DNA from: Anagrus nilaparvatae | Lineage: Eukaryota > Arthropoda > Insecta > Hymenoptera > Mymaridae | Direction of reading: 5' to 3' | NCBI GenBank assembly: GCA_022575985.1 | Contig: JAKSXM010000156.1 | Coordinates: 310,001-374,000, forward strand | Length of the DNA stretch: 64,000 nucleotides | The notes under the pieces: generated by a model | Told to the model about the DNA's origin: nothing | What the model saw: the letters and a program-made list of their open reading frames with translations, nothing else | The model's database searches: none | Program-made: the position numbers and the translations under genes | In this document: positions 11,988-23,486 of the stretch, in pieces | How positions within the stretch are numbered: the first letter of the stretch is position 1 | Layout of the letters: every line of letters begins with the position of its first letter

Positions 11988-12783
11988 TTAAATTTCTTGC
12001 CTTGTGAAACATACTTCAAATTCAACCTACGATTGAAATGATATCCAATAATTTTCAGTATGAAATAGCTAGGTTTTTTTCATTAATAATTATTTTAAAA
12101 ATTATTTTTTCCTTATATTAATTAATTATATTTTCCTTAGCTGTTGGCTATTCCTGACGGGCCCTTTAAGAAATCATTGAAAAATGTTAGTTGAAAAACC
12201 TTTTTTGTTTTGTTTATGTTATTAAAAGTTTCAATGTAAAAAATATCATTTAATTAATTAATTTTTAGCATTAATTATGAAGAAGTGATTTTGTCAATAA
12301 TTTTGTCGTTACTAAAAGTTATTTTATTGAACATTTAGCAAATATTTGTATTTTTTTCGCATTTCTGTTAAAATAAAAGCATGGAATTAAAAGTGTTTTC
12401 TTTTGCGAAAAAAATTTATATTATGGGTATTATGAACTTTTTGAAGTAAGTGTTTTAAAATATTTATATCTGTCAGAGTAAATGGGTCTTAAGCTATTCA
12501 CTATTGGGTAACTTACCCATTTCCCCCAATTAGCCACTACGGAATAAAATCCCTAATTGGCTATAAGTCTTTGATTCATTTGTTTATTTTGAGATTATTT
12601 CTCAAAGGGCCCGTCAGGAATAGCCAACAGCTAAGGAAAATATAATTAATTAATATAAGGAAAAAATAATTTTTAAAATAATTATTAATGAAAAAAACCT
12701 AGCTATTTCATACTGAAAATTATTGGATATCATTTCAATCGTAGGTTGAATTTGAAGTATGTTTCACAAGGCAAGAAATTTAA
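11988..12783. mobile_element. Inverted-repeat element with about 190-bp near-identical arms
   Basis: The arm 11988-12176 (from ttaaatttcttgcc to gacgggccctttaagaaat) returns inverted at about 12594-12783 with very few differences, around a unique loop of about 415 bp. A direct doublet tagtacctcaatt lies just outside the left end. No coding frame. Confidence 0.8.
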
Positions 12784-13304
12784 AAAATATATCAGAAAGC
12801 ATTAATGTACCTATTCCATACAGTATACTTTTCTAAAGTAAATGGAGGGGGGAGGGGGAGAGATATCAAAAATATCATAAGGTAAATTGCTATCCAATAA
12901 TAATATCATCGTCTTAAAAGTGGCCATAGAATGAAAACTACATTTATAACTAAACAGGGATTGGTATATAAAAGATTTTCAGGGTTTTATAATATATTTT
13001 ATCCATAAAACAGTAATTATACCCCAAATTTATAAAACACATTAAGTTAATTTTTTAAACAATTGTTTATTATCTATATTATAACTAGATATTAGACAAA
13101 TTTATTTATTTTTTTAAAAGTATTTTGGATTCTAAAATCAAAATGCCTAATTGTAACTGAAAAAAATAAATTTGGCAAAGAGAGAAATAATTTATTCTGG
13201 TTTTTAATTCTCTTTATAAAAAACATCCAATGACACATACTTTCCTAATAGAATTTTTGGTAAAACTATTCTCCATGTATTTATTTTTATCACAAGTATG
13301 AAGG

Positions 13305-13875
13305 GTATCCACCACAGGGTTTTTTCGCGCAGCATATTTCTAACTAAAATATTTTAGGTATATTTATTATTTATAATAATTTTTTAATGAAAGAATCAAT
13401 ACTTTACAGTATCTGGTACAAGAATATAAACAAAAAATTGATAATATTTATTTGTTTAAACAAATACGACCTGTTAAGCTTTTGTAATTTTTGACTCATA
13501 AAAGCCTGAGATTCCAGATGTGAGCAACTTGTATCAAAATTCTGTTTGTAAATCATTTAATTCTAGAGGGAGGTATCGTGGAAATTTTTTGTTAAATTTC
13601 TTGATTAATGAGTTACAGCTAATTGTTTATAAAAAAAAAAAATTAAAAATGCTCTAAAATTTATAGCCAAGCAGAATTTTGATCAAAGTTGCCCCGGGAA
13701 TTGGAATCTCAGGCTTGTAAAACCCAAAAATTACAAAAATTGAACAGGTGGTATTTGTTTAAACAAACAAACATTTTCAATTTTTTTTTCATTAAAAAAT
13801 TATTATAAATAAAATATATAGCTAAAATATTTCAGTTACAAATATGCTGCGCAAAAAACACCCAGTGGCGGATAG
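13305..13875. mobile_element. Inverted-repeat element, ends gtatccaccacagggt / acccagtggcggatag
   Basis: Arms share gcgcagcatatttctaacta-like, tgtttaaacaaatac, agcctgagattcc and gatcaaa words in mirrored order. The whole 570 bp is close to one imperfect palindrome. Non-coding. Confidence 0.7.
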
Positions 13876-13914
13876 AATGACCTTAAATACTATAGTATAA
13901 TTTTTTTAGACAAC

Positions 13915-14060
13915 AGTTTTTTGCGGATGTAATACTTAATTTTGTACCTCATTATTATTTTTAATGCAAGTACTAATTTTAGAAATATCGTAATTATTCG
14001 ATTGCTCGAATTTAATGCTTAACTTTTTGAAAATTTTTATCTCATAAAAAAATAAAAAAC
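13915..14060. repeat. Isolated diverged 156-bp unit
   Basis: Carries gcggatgtaatacttaattt, aagtactaattttagaaata and a ctcataaaaaaataaaaaac end, as in the tandem units at 4395-5400. It is followed by an (AG)n run at 14157-14177. Confidence 0.55.
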
Positions 14061-14635
14061 ACCATTTAAAAGTTTTAAAAAAAGTGTGATATGTATAATA
14101 ATCATTATTATACTAATACTAATAATAATACACGGGCCATGTGTGCTCTGAGAGGCAAAGAGAGAGAGAGAGAGAGAAATAATTAATTCCGGTTTTAAGT
14201 ATTAAATTTATCCTCTTAAAAAAAAAACATTTATGACTTATACTTTCCTAATACAATTTTTGGTATAAAACTATTCTCTTCGTATTTTTTGTGTCACATA
14301 AGTATTCATGGAAAAAGTAATAGAGAAATAAATAAAATACCTCCTTAGAAGTTATTATTTCCTGTTGATGCTGTTAATGATTTAGATGATTTAAATACGT
14401 TTTTAGCTCGAAATATATCGAATTAATTCGATACATTTCGATTGGAGATAATTTTTATAATGTTATAAAGAGTAGAAAAAAAAGACAGCAATAATTCCTT
14501 ATGAAAAAACGCTTGTTGTGCGAGAAGGAAAAAAAAAAGACGTGTATACTTTGCAGCCAGTCGGCAGCAAAGGTCTAGAGGCTGTGGGACTCGCCCCCAC
14601 CCCTATTCCATTTTGATACCGACTGGTATCAAAGA

Positions 14636-16559
14636 ATAACGTGTGTTGCCATATAGTACTCGTTAATTTTTTTTATTTTATTTAAAAAATTTATTGAAAG
14701 TAATAATAATTTCAAAAAAAATTTATTTTTGGGTGAATAAGATCCTATAAAACAAATTTTAAATATAATTTTGAAATTATTTTAATTATATATTGGTGTT
14801 TTTCTTCAATATTTAAAATAGCGATCCACTGTGGTCGAAATTTTCATCTAAATTATAACATAAAAATGAAACTTTATATAAATTATTTATCTTATTAATA
14901 AAAATATAATAATTTGAGCTTACCTTATTAGATTATAATATATTTTATTTTTATTATTATTTCATTCATTTTCGTGCCAAAAAATATCCTACAACATCCT
15001 AAATAGTTGATGTAAATTATTAATGTTTTTGGACAAAAAAATTAATTTTTTTCAATAAAAATAATTTTTTTCTTCAAACAATGAATAGCCAAAGAAAAAT
15101 TACCCCAGAATTAACAAAAACTTTTCATTTCAGAAGATTTTTGACTAATAGACTTTTTAGAAAATCAAATTAGAGCATCGGATTCCTCGGGAAAAAATAC
15201 CATAATTAAAAAAAAAATCTCTTTTTTGGATACTAATATCTGAAAATAATGTAACCGGTGATATTTCAAAATTATTATGGAATTAAGAGAGAAATGTATG
15301 TATGATTGCATGGTTGTAATCGGTGATATCAGTGGCATATTGATGTACATATTGATGTATTAAGCTCATTATTTGAGAGGAACCTTAGGGCCAGCTAGTT
15401 GGCAGGGTATTTTTGATTTTAGCAGGTTACTTGGTTTTTCTTTTTTTACAGCGTCACAGCGCCTCTAAAATTTTACCCAGAAAGTTTTTCAATGTAAAAT
15501 TTCCCGGGGAAACCAAAAATCAAGTCAGATTTTCAAATGGGCAAATGTGACAAAAAAAGAGTTTACTAGCATGAAAAGTATGGGAAACGATATTTAAAAA
15601 AAAAATTTTGAAAAATTAAAAAAAATGCGACGCTTTTTGAGAAATTTGTATTTAAAAGTTTCCTTTAGTTTTCCAATTTTCCGGCTTTTCGAAGTTTTTC
15701 CGAAAAAATATGCTCAGATTAGGATTGGTTGGGAATTTTTACTACCTACTTTTCTATAGAAAATATTTTTTAGGGTTATTTAGGGCTTCCAGAAAATAAA
15801 AAACAAACGGGTGGCTGAGAATTCGAAAAAAATCAAAATTGGAAAAATAGCTGCCAAATCGCAACCAAGCCATTAGCCATCTAGAGCCTTAAAAATTGGC
15901 CAGTAATCTTATAATATTTTAATAATTAATATTTTTACATACCAAACACAATTCAATCGATATTTTTCAAATCCAAAACATCGAACTCAGACTTGAGTAA
16001 AAATAGCTAAGAACTACCGCAATACAAACTTTATCTATATGTAAATCGGTTAATTCCTATTCGTCAAAAAAAGAAAAGTTTTCGTTAATTCTGCGGTAAT
16101 TTTCTTTGGCTATTCATTGTTTGACGAAAAAAATTATTTTTATTGAAAAAAATTAATTTTTTTGTCCAAAAACATTAATAATTTACATCAACTATTTAGG
16201 ATGTTGTAGGATATTTTTTGGCACAAAAATGAATGAAATAATAATAAAAATAAAATATATTATAATCTAATAAGGTAAGCTCAAATTATTATATTTTTAT
16301 TAATAAGATAAATAATTTATATAAAGTTTCATTTTTATGTTATAATTTAGATGAAAATTTCGACCACAGTGGATCGCTATTTTAAATATTGAAGAAAAAC
16401 AATATATAATTAAAATAATTTCAAAATTATATATAAAATTTGTTTTATAGGATCTTATTCACCCAAAAATAAATTTTTTTTGAAATTATTATTACTTTCA
16501 ATAAATTATTTAAATAAAATAAAAAAAATTAACGAGTACTATATGGCAACGCACGTTAT
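14636..16559. mobile_element. Large inverted-repeat element, about 480-bp arms
   Basis: The left arm begins ataacgtgtgttgccatata and runs to about 15130 (caatgaatagccaaagaaaa). The right arm mirrors it from about 16070 to 16559 with few mismatches. The loop holds a segment (15295-15412) also found at 5490-5590 (gattgcatggttgtaatcgg, then gccagctagttggcagggta). The outer word ggatcaaaacaaa near 11943 is mirrored near 16573-16585, hinting at a still larger ancestral element. No transposase is seen. Confidence 0.75.
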
Positions 16560-17655
16560 ACTATATAGTTTGTTTTGATCCAGTTACTTTAAAAGGGGAG
16601 GGTGCAACGTCATATCGAAAAGCCTTATGAAATAAACTAATAGTACATAATACAATTTAATAACCCAATAAATAAATTAAACATTAAAAACAAGGATAAC
16701 AAATTTTAATTGTTTTAAACAATTTAAATTTAAATTTTAATAATTTTTAATTAAATTTTAAGTTGACAAAAAAAATAATTTATATAAGATAGCAAAATTT
16801 ATAGTAAACAAAATCGTTTTTCTAATACAACTTAATTAGGCTAGAAAAGCCCTGAGTAACCAACTAATTTGGTCGGCATTATTTCATTATTATTTGTTTC
16901 AACAAGTGTAACCTAATTTTTACGACTTTTACAAATAATAAATTAATTTTTTTTTTTTTTAATGAACAGGAAATAAATGCTAACTAATATAAAATTTAAT
17001 ATCTTTATTTAATTATGAATTTTTAATTATGAGAACAAAATTTTACTTTTATGTGTTAAAAAAGACCGTTAAACAGTAAAGTAAAAATATAAAACCGAAA
17101 AACTTGAAATTACACTTAAAAAAAGAAATTTAAAAGACAAAAAAATCAAAATAAAAAATTTCGGGAGGGGGGGGGGGCAAGGCCTCCTTAGCCCCCTCCC
17201 TGAATACGTGCCTGAATAAGGTATTTTACTAAGCGCTATAATGAAAAGTGGCTCAACACCTTGGAAATAATGAATATATAATTTTCAGCAATCTTTTTAA
17301 TAAAGCTATACCGCACCTCGCAGGTTAAATAATAATCTTTTATCACTTCATAGCAGTTTTTGTAAGCTTTGAGCATTGCAGTTTTTTATCCCAAATTTTC
17401 TGAATAACGGGTCTGACTGAGATATTGAATCGAAAACTTATTTTAGGCTGAAAATTGTTACGGCCTAATATGTAGCAAATAAATGGGTATGAATATGTGT
17501 ATACATGTGTGTCATTGTTATACTTAAATGATTAAATAACCATTATATTTGTTTATCAGAAAATACTGATATACCAAACTTTTTGGCTTACACAAACATA
17601 CAAATATTATATTTGTACTTGTGTACACATTTTCGTTCTGGCTTAAATAAGAACT
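16560..17655. other. AT-rich spacer; a repeat shared with 25.5 kb
   Basis: No gene seen. The stretch 17284-17414 (agcaatctttttaataaagc through ttctgaataacgggtctga) recurs inverted at about 25500-25650. A poly-G run with flanking C runs at 17165-17205 and the word gaatacgtgcctgaa look like one end of the 38539-38796 MITE family. Confidence 0.5.
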
Positions 17656-17868
17656 TTAGACAAATAAGTAATGTCGGACTGATACATTTATTGTGAATTT
17701 AACAACTAGTTGAGCCTCTGTAAGAGAGAAATAGCATATAAGACAGGAATCTCTTGAATATCCTCTGGTCATCGAACTGATTTTATAGATCATGGTGTTC
17801 TGGAGGAGTGTCAATTCAAATGATTTAATTGGATACTCACGTGGGGTTAAGGCACCAGATTTATTCAT
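17656..17868 (-). CDS. Possible small spliced ORF (doubtful)
   Basis: On the minus strand, an ATG at 17868-17866 opens a 70-codon frame. Inside it, ccac|gtgagt (donor at 17840) and tctctcttacag|agg (acceptor ending at 17718) would remove a 123-base intron. The splice keeps the frame and gives a 27-residue peptide, MNKSGALTPQ then AQLVVKF and so on. The consensus splice sites are the only support. There is no family match, and a TATAAAAG word lies too close upstream to serve as a promoter. It may be the tail of a non-coding transcript or chance. Confidence 0.22.
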   Translation of the reverse strand: MNKSGALTPREYPIKSFELTLLQNTMIYKISSMTRGYSRDSCLICYFSLTEAQLVVKFTINVSVRHYLFV

Positions 17869-17944
17869 GGTTTCAAGCTTTTATAAATAGAGGCTGGAAA
17901 CCTGCAAGCGTTATTACTATTCTAATTATTCAATTCGAAAATTT

Positions 17945-20101
17945 CCCGACGAATTGTCCTGAGATCTCCAGAGATCTCTCAATTGGGGAGATCTCCGGAG
18001 ATCTCGGGAGATCTCTAGAGATCTCTGGAGATCTCTGGAGATCTCTAAACTTGTTTTTAATTATTTCAAATGATTGAAGCTTATTATGCTAAAAATGCTT
18101 ATAAATAGCTCCAACAAGCCTACATTATTCATAATACATGTAAAAAAAATTCAAGCTGTATTTATACATAGCTAAACCATCAAAATTTGCCTTTTAATCA
18201 AATGAAAATCTGTAAAAATATTATTTTTTTCTATAATTATTACGAAAATTGAAGCTAAACTTAGGTTTCTGACAAAAGATTTTTAAAAAGTGAATTACTA
18301 TTAATATGATTAATAAAACTTGTATATTTTGTAGCTCAAAAAGCACTCTATGTCAATAAAATCATAAATTGCTTATGGAGAAATTGAAGAAATTTCAAAG
18401 ATTTAAATCATTTCAACTGTTTGGAGATATTATTCAGAATTGAAGAATCCTTTTTCATTTAATAGACAAATAATTTATCATATATACCTTCAGTCTTCTT
18501 GAAAGAACCTACTGAATCTCGAGCCAAGTGCCCCAACTTTACATGAGAAGGGGATTCTGAGACGAATATTTTAAATTTTGCTGTAACTTTACTTTTCCAC
18601 CAAATAACTTCCTGAGTCTTATTTTTCTACTCACAAAAATAAACATCTAAGAAAACGCAAAAGATAACCTAATTTTGCTTATTATGGGCAACTTGGTCAT
18701 CTTAGGTAAAAACTGATATCATACTTGCGTTCAACGACCCGCAAAACGAAAGTAATTAATAAAAATGTTTAATAACCACAAAAAATAACCTATACCTTCT
18801 CATTGTGGTAACTATGGACGATTTTCGATTAAAATGGATTTCATATAAAATTACTACATATCTTAACTATTTTCAAGTTTCAAGTTATAACTCTTTAAAG
18901 ATAGTGATTTTTGATATTTTATAAAATATTTCAATTGGGATTCTAACCTTTAATCGCGAAATCTCACAAACGATTTTAAGAAATATTGCAAGTAAACATT
19001 TTAAAAAATTTGAACCTTATAAAAATTTTTTCCATCAACGGACACAGAAATATCGTATATGACCCTGGGTCATAAAAAAAGCTTCGCCTCAGATAGTAAT
19101 TTACGTGCGATTTGGGTCATTCTTTACTTTTCTGGGTATATGCGAAAAATTCTAATTTTAGCAGTAATTTAAACATTTGGTAAAAAATTGTATTTTAATT
19201 TTTTTACTATCCCTGATAGATCATTTTTGATATTGTAAAGAGGCCGGTTTTCGGAAATTTCGATAAAATAACACGCTACTTTGTTCATTTTTTATTTTAT
19301 AGTAATTTAAGTTAGAAAGACAGTTATGATAAAAGTTAGCAGTAATAATAATAACAAATTTTGTTTATATGTGATATTAAACGCTTTAAATTTTTACTCG
19401 CAATATTTCATTAATTCGTGTGTGATTAGAAAAATAAGACTCAGGAAGTTATTTGGTGGAAAAGTAAAGTTACAGCAAAATTTAAAATATTCGTCTCAGA
19501 ATCCCCTTCTCATGTAAAGTTGGGGCACTTGGCTCGAGATTCAGTAGGTTCTTTCAAGAAGACTGAAGGTATATATGATAAATTATTTGTCTATTAAATG
19601 AAAAAGGATTCTTCAATTCTGAATAATATCTCCAAACAGTTGAAATGATTTAAATCTTTGAAATTTCTTCAATTTCTCCATAAGCAATTTATGATTTTAT
19701 TGACATAGAGTGCTTTTTGAGCTACAAAATATACAAGTTTTATTAATCATATTAATAGTAATTCACTTTTTAAAAATCTTTTGTCAGAAACCTAAGTTTA
19801 GCTTCAATTTTCGTAATAATTATAGAAAAAAATAATATTTTTACAGATTTTCATTTGATTAAAAGGCAAATTTTGATGGTTTAGCTATGTATAAATACAG
19901 CTTGAATTTTTTTTACATGTATTATGAATAATGTAGGCTTGTTGGAGCTATTTATAAGCATTTTTAGCATAATAAGCTTCAATCATTTGAAATAATTAAA
20001 AACAAGTTTAGAGATCTCCAGAGATCTCCCGAGATCTCCGGAGATCTCCCCAATTGAGAGATCTCTGGAGATCTCCAGAGATCTCAGGACAATTCGTCGG
20101 G
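17945..20101. mobile_element. 2.16-kb foldback element with about 680-bp arms and GAGATCTC subterminal arrays
   Basis: The left arm 17945-about 18628 is mirrored almost base for base at about 19430-20101. Ends are cccgacgaattgtcc / ggacaattcgtcggg. Immediately inside each end are about a dozen tandem copies of the palindromic octamer GAGATCTC with one- or two-base spacers. The loop (about 800 bp) contains another mini-hairpin (19061-19125). Small frames at 17829-18077, 19326-19517 and 20008-20277 are by-products. It separates or truncates a reverse transcriptase fragment starting at 20103. Confidence 0.85.
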
Positions 20102-20102
20102 T

Positions 20103-20278
20103 TGTCTCTGAATACTAAAAAGACACAGGCAATTATCTTTGGCTCCCCAAACACCACAAGGAATTCAAAGAAATCCAAGTTCCAATGATTACAGTCAACA
20201 CCAACGGTGACAATGTGCCATTTGTTGATTAAGTAGTAAGTCTTGGAGTCATCCTTGACAATACACCTAGCTGACAAG
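20103..20278 (+). pseudogene. Jockey/I-like non-LTR reverse transcriptase fragment, decayed
   Basis: Frame pieces read LSLNTKKTQAIIFGSPN and, after a frameshift, VPMITVNTNGDNVPF and VVSLGVILDNT. This is the KTQ...IFGS / VK-LGV-LD pattern at the C-terminal side of non-LTR reverse transcriptases. It has a frameshift and two stops in about 58 codons. It begins right at the edge of the 17945-20101 foldback element and stops abruptly, so only a scrap survives. Confidence 0.75.
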
Positions 20279-21189
20279 TTTTTTTAAATAATTTTTGATA
20301 ATTGTAAGTTGGATTAATTATGGGTCAATTCGCTTCAGATAATAATTGATAATTTTCAATACAGCAAATTTAGATAATATGTATTTTAATATTTAAAACT
20401 TGCGTAAAGTTTTTCAGATCTAAAAATTTTAGCAGTGAAAAATTTTTACAGCTAAAACAAAGGCCAAAATACAAACACACATAGCAAACTTGCGTAATTT
20501 TTACATGTAAATGTTTTTGTTGTTGTAAGATCTCATTCATTTCATTAAAGTATAAATTACACAGACAAATTGGAGTTTTTTCTAGAATATAAAGCTATGT
20601 ACACCGCCATCCAGAGCGGCCGGACGCGTTGTTTGTTTATTGGTTGTCCAATCGCAGTCACGATTACAAGCATCAACAAATAGCGCTGTACTTTATAAAA
20701 GCAAATTTGCGTCCCGCTCTGGATGCCGGTGTATAATATCCCCTCCTACTATTATTATTATTATTATTGTTTCTCAGCTCTCTATGCTACTTCTTCCTTT
20801 CGTTCTATATTATTTTTGAAAATACCGCCGTTGTTCCCCAATCGAATTTCTCGAAACTCGAAGGGTCGAAAACAGTAAGAGAAAGATAAATGATATAAAA
20901 GACTATATTAGAGTGCCAGTCTGTGAAACGGAAGAGAAAATTCTCGTATATTTAGTTGTCGTCGTCAAACTATAAAACAAATTATTGGAACTTAAACCTT
21001 ATTAGCATAAATCGCTCTTTTTGTTATTTACTCTTTTACAAAAATTTGCTTGCAGCTGGGATTTTAAATTTAAATTCTATCTTTGAATAATTATTTTTCT
21101 TAAAATTGCTTGCATTTGGAAAAAATTTTTTTCGTACCTAAAATAATTATAGACAAAAATAATTATTACAGATAAATTCTGAAACCAGT
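20279..21189. other. Spacer with a 130-bp TA-flanked MITE; no gene
   Basis: No coding signal. The listed MITE (20602-20731) and a (TTA)n run at about 20750-20767 are the only structure. Much of the rest is AT-rich with short A/T words. Confidence 0.5.
20602..20731. mobile_element. 130-bp MITE with TA target duplication
   Basis: Ends CACCGCCATCCAGAGCGG and CCGCTCTGGATGCCGGTG are inverse copies with one or two mismatches. TA flanks both sides (20600-20601 and 20732-20733), as in Tc1/mariner-like insertions. It is markedly richer in G and C than the surroundings. Confidence 0.8.
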
Positions 21190-21194
21190 GAAAA

Positions 21195-22020
21195 TATGTG
21201 TAATTGTAGGAAGAATGCAATAACCGAAGCTATATCAAATGAATCTATTCAGAATATTTGGAACTTAAACGTATACCGGAAATTTATTTACGGGATACAT
21301 TAATTAAATATGCTTCCAAAAGAAAAGTGATCGCGGAAAATGAATCACCATACGAACCAGAAAATTGGGAAATCGAAGGGGTGTCCTAACTGAGTAAGGA
21401 AAATAATTGACTATATGAAACAGCATGGGAATCCCAAAGAATAAAGGGTATGACTTACAATCTTTACAAACATTAAAAGGTTGGACAAATAGTACGGAAG
21501 AAGTAAACCCTTTAGATGCATTATGTAAAACATTGCTCGAGAAAGACCCAATTCAGGACTACCGTTCATTAATTGACATAGCCAGAGGTGATTTACAACC
21601 TGCAGAAATTACCGAATTTCTAGACTGTTTAAATGACTTAAGCAATGACCATATGGACTATACTGAAAAACCATGTAACATTTAAAACGCACCTCAAGAT
21701 TTCTTTAATTTCAATTTTAAAAAAATGATAGGTGCTTGTTCTATCTTTATTATAATTCTTTATTTCTTATAAATTCAGTATGAAAGTCAATTATTAAATT
21801 GATCTCTTAGTTTTAGATGCAACAAATGCACAAGCGAGCTTCTGAATTTTTAACAAAATGCAATTACTATCAAGGAATCATTACTAAAGAAGATTATATC
21901 ACTAAAATGAAAGATTTACTTTTTCCTGATTTCGATTTCGTACTAAAAACAGTTGAAGCAATTGAAAAACTCGACAACGCTTTACACCAAAGCAATGGTC
22001 AAATTTGGTCAGCCTTTTGA
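21195..22020 (+). pseudogene. Decayed protein gene of unknown family
   Basis: Successive plus-strand frames look truly coding. The first is NAITEAISNESIQ (from 21195). After a one-base loss comes LELKRIPEIYLRDTLIKYAS to a stop near 21389. Then comes the 86-codon block 21425-21685 (NKGYDLQSLQTLKGWTNSTE and so on), and the 67-codon block 21817-22020 (MQQMHKRASEFLTKCNYYQ ... ending GQIWSAF). Amino-acid balance is that of a soluble helical protein. A pyrimidine tract and TAG precede 21817 like a 3' splice site, but no donor in the right phase was found. With frameshifts and stops it is best called a pseudogene or gene fragment. I do not recognise the family, and a captured host gene is possible. 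Confidence 0.55.
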
Positions 22021-23480
22021 TACGCTTTAAACCCAAATATGGGGTTTAAGGCATCTGATAATTACAAATGTTATTTATAAGTTATATGTAAAAGCAAATT
22101 ATACACCGAAAATAAAAAAAGAGGTGTGCCAAAATACTAAATGTATTGTAAATTCAAGTTACGAACATTTTATACTGCGGTAGTTATATCGATATATATA
22201 TATATAAAATGAAAAAACATACTAATAAATAAGATTTTATATAATAAAATTAAATCTTTTTATTTTAAATACCAGCTACTCAATAAATATTTAGATCCCT
22301 ATATAACTTAATTACTGTATATAAATTTAATAATTATTATTATTTTAATTTCAAGATTTTAAATATTTATGTTCAATTAAAATTTGGACCCTTTTTTTTA
22401 CTAGCACAGTTATTTTTTTGAAAAGGTTTTTTTATTTAATAGAAAATATTTGTTAAAAAAAATTTTTTTCGGTCAGTTGGTATGCATATCAGAAATATTT
22501 AAATTTATCACAAAATTAATCCTTAACACTTTTTTTACATAAAAAAATAATAGCTATTTTTTAAACAAAGGACAAAATATTGGTTTTGACTTTGCATGCA
22601 GTTTTATTAGTGCTATAAGCACGAGCGAGCGTAGCGAGCGAGTTCAAACAGCATGCAAAAGTCGAACCCCATATTTTTTCCCGTGATTTAAAACATAATT
22701 TTACATATAACGGGGAAAGAAGCCGTCTTGCTATAGTAGAAAATAGGCTTTTTTTGCCCTATATATGTAAAACTTTTTTCGTATATTTAAAATTATCCAC
22801 TTCAATTATTTTTTGTAAACAAACAAATAATAACATAACCTTACATTTGCTTCCTGTATATTTTTCAGAAATTAATGAATTAATTATTTTTACATAAATA
22901 TCATGATATTACGTAATTTAATAGTTATAAGTTCATTTTTTTCATGAATTTTTAGAAACATAAACAAAATTATTAGACTGTTTTGAAAAACAATTCCTAC
23001 TATTCTTGCGCCAACTAAACCCTCTGGGATGCGCCAACCAACCCTATAATTAACATTTTTTTTTAAGAATACAAACTTATGAAACGGTTGCATATCTAAA
23101 TGAGAAAAAGCAAAATACTGAGAAAAAGTAAGTTATATGATTCTTGTGTTTAAATACTAAATGAGAATCAAAGAGTAACTAGGTCAGCAGCAAGGAATCA
23201 ACCGCAAGCATTTCAAAGTTTTGATCCATAAGTTTAATATACACTACCTAGGAATCCTCCACCACCATTTGTATCAAATGCATAAAATTTACCAAATACT
23301 CCTATTTTCAAGCTGGAAGATACGTTAAATAATTCAGCTGGAGCCAATTAAAAAATAGATAAATTAAACCCTACTCTAAGCAATACTAGAAACACCGATT
23401 AATTTCTCGCAAGGTTCAGAATATGGTGACAATTCCGTTGAAATTCAGCAGTTAATCCAGAAATCTAGCAAATCAAATTC
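22021..23480. other. Spacer with one hairpin; no gene
   Basis: An (AT)n tract at 22195-22207 and a hairpin at about 22571-22690 (ggttttgactttgcatgcag / cagcatgcaaaagtcgaacc, with gcgagcgtagcgagcgag inside). The 67-codon minus frame at 22890-23093 lacks protein character. Confidence 0.5.
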
Positions 23481-23486
23481 TGCTTA

